Assembly (NCBI GenBank): GCA_020720945.1
Contig: DYNR01000145.1
Location: 1-6,063, forward strand
Direction: 5' to 3'
DNA length: 6,063 nucleotides
From: Chthoniobacter flavus
GTDB taxonomy: Bacteria > Verrucomicrobiota > Verrucomicrobiia > Chthoniobacterales > DYNR01
Below are positions 5,980-6,063 of this stretch, piece by piece; position 1 is the first letter of the stretch, and every line of letters begins with the position of its first letter. The notes beneath the pieces are model-generated. The model was not told where the DNA came from, did not search any database, and saw nothing but the letters and a program-made list of their open reading frames with translations. Position numbers and translations under genes: made by a program.

Positions 5980-6007
5980 GAATTCAGGGGTCAGAATTCA
6001 GCAGTCA
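5980..6007 (+). repeat. Two tandem 14-bp direct repeats (GAATTCAGSRGTCA)
   Basis: GAATTCAGGGGTCA (5980-5993) is followed immediately by GAATTCAGCAGTCA (5994-6007), 12 of 14 bases identical. The sequence is AT-richer than the genes, non-coding, and looks like dispersed low-complexity intergenic repeat material. No terminal inverted repeats or transposase are visible, so I do not call it a mobile element. Confidence 0.7.
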
Positions 6008-6063
6008 AAATCCCGCCGTCCCATTCTCCCGTGCGCAGCACCTAACTTTCCCTTTTTCTCTTA

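Larger units (their letters stand above)
5646..6063. other. Non-coding leader and intergenic region upstream of the operon
   Basis: About 418 bp without a convincing gene. It contains a G-quadruplex-type octamer repeat (5756-5792), a 12-bp palindrome GAAAAATTTTTC (5721-5732), an inverted repeat GTTATT...AATAAC (5810-5835), a 6-bp stem GGAAAA-TTTA-TTTTCC (5900-5915) and a pair of 14-bp direct repeats (5980-6007). The best sigma-70-like candidate for the operon that I can find on the minus strand is TTGCGA (5926-5931), a 16-bp spacer and TAAATT (5904-5909), each matching consensus at 4 of 6. It would give a leader of roughly 250 bases and overlaps the GGAAAA stem. This promoter call is weak. 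No tRNA or riboswitch fold was recognised. Confidence 0.5.

Noticed and set aside
5839..6045. A 68-codon plus-strand frame (starts MIQKAAPKLLGALGF) in the intergenic region
   Set aside because: No SD, no recognised domain, and its second half is the low-complexity direct-repeat sequence. Probably chance.

Overview
This window holds a compact four-gene ABC importer operon of the peptide/nickel (Opp/Dpp) class on the minus strand. A class IV PLP (aminotransferase / aminodeoxychorismate-lyase-like) gene converges on it from the left on the plus strand. A non-coding stretch of about 420 bp with repeats lies at the right end. The organism is a bacterium, probably Gram-negative. The binding-protein family, the single-ATPase layout and the lack of Shine-Dalgarno (SD) sequences at most starts would fit the Verrucomicrobiota/Planctomycetota side of the tree, but this is a weak inference from gene style, not a match I could test.

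Layout, left to right: (1) 21-848 (+), a class IV fold PLP enzyme resembling PabC, very rich in homopolymer runs and lacking the usual cofactor-binding Glu. (2) 849-878, a 30-bp convergent gap. (3) 879-1715 (-), one DppD-type ATPase with a short C-terminus. (4) 1712-2581 (-), a DppC-type permease. (5) 2578-3540 (-), a DppB-type permease starting at GTG behind a strong SD. (6) 3537-5645 (-), a family 5 solute-binding protein with an unusual insert of about 150 residues. (7) 5646-6063, the operon leader and intergenic region, with an 8-bp tandem repeat that is a strong G-quadruplex candidate on the operon's coding strand, several inverted repeats and a pair of 14-bp direct repeats.

Transcription order is binding protein, permease B, permease C, ATPase D. 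Each junction is a 4-bp stop/start overlap (GTGA, ATGA, ATGA), so the four proteins are probably translationally coupled and made as one machine: the binding protein captures a substrate outside the cytoplasmic membrane, the two permeases form the channel, and the ATPase drives uptake. The usual second ATPase (DppF/OppF) is absent. Substrate cannot be read from sequence.

The most distinctive feature is the insert in the binding protein. It replaces the short turn that normally joins the family's LAESW and LRKGV motifs, and it appears to contain two diverged copies of one module exactly 100 residues apart. Strand composition is strongly skewed across the whole window (plus strand C-rich), regardless of gene direction.
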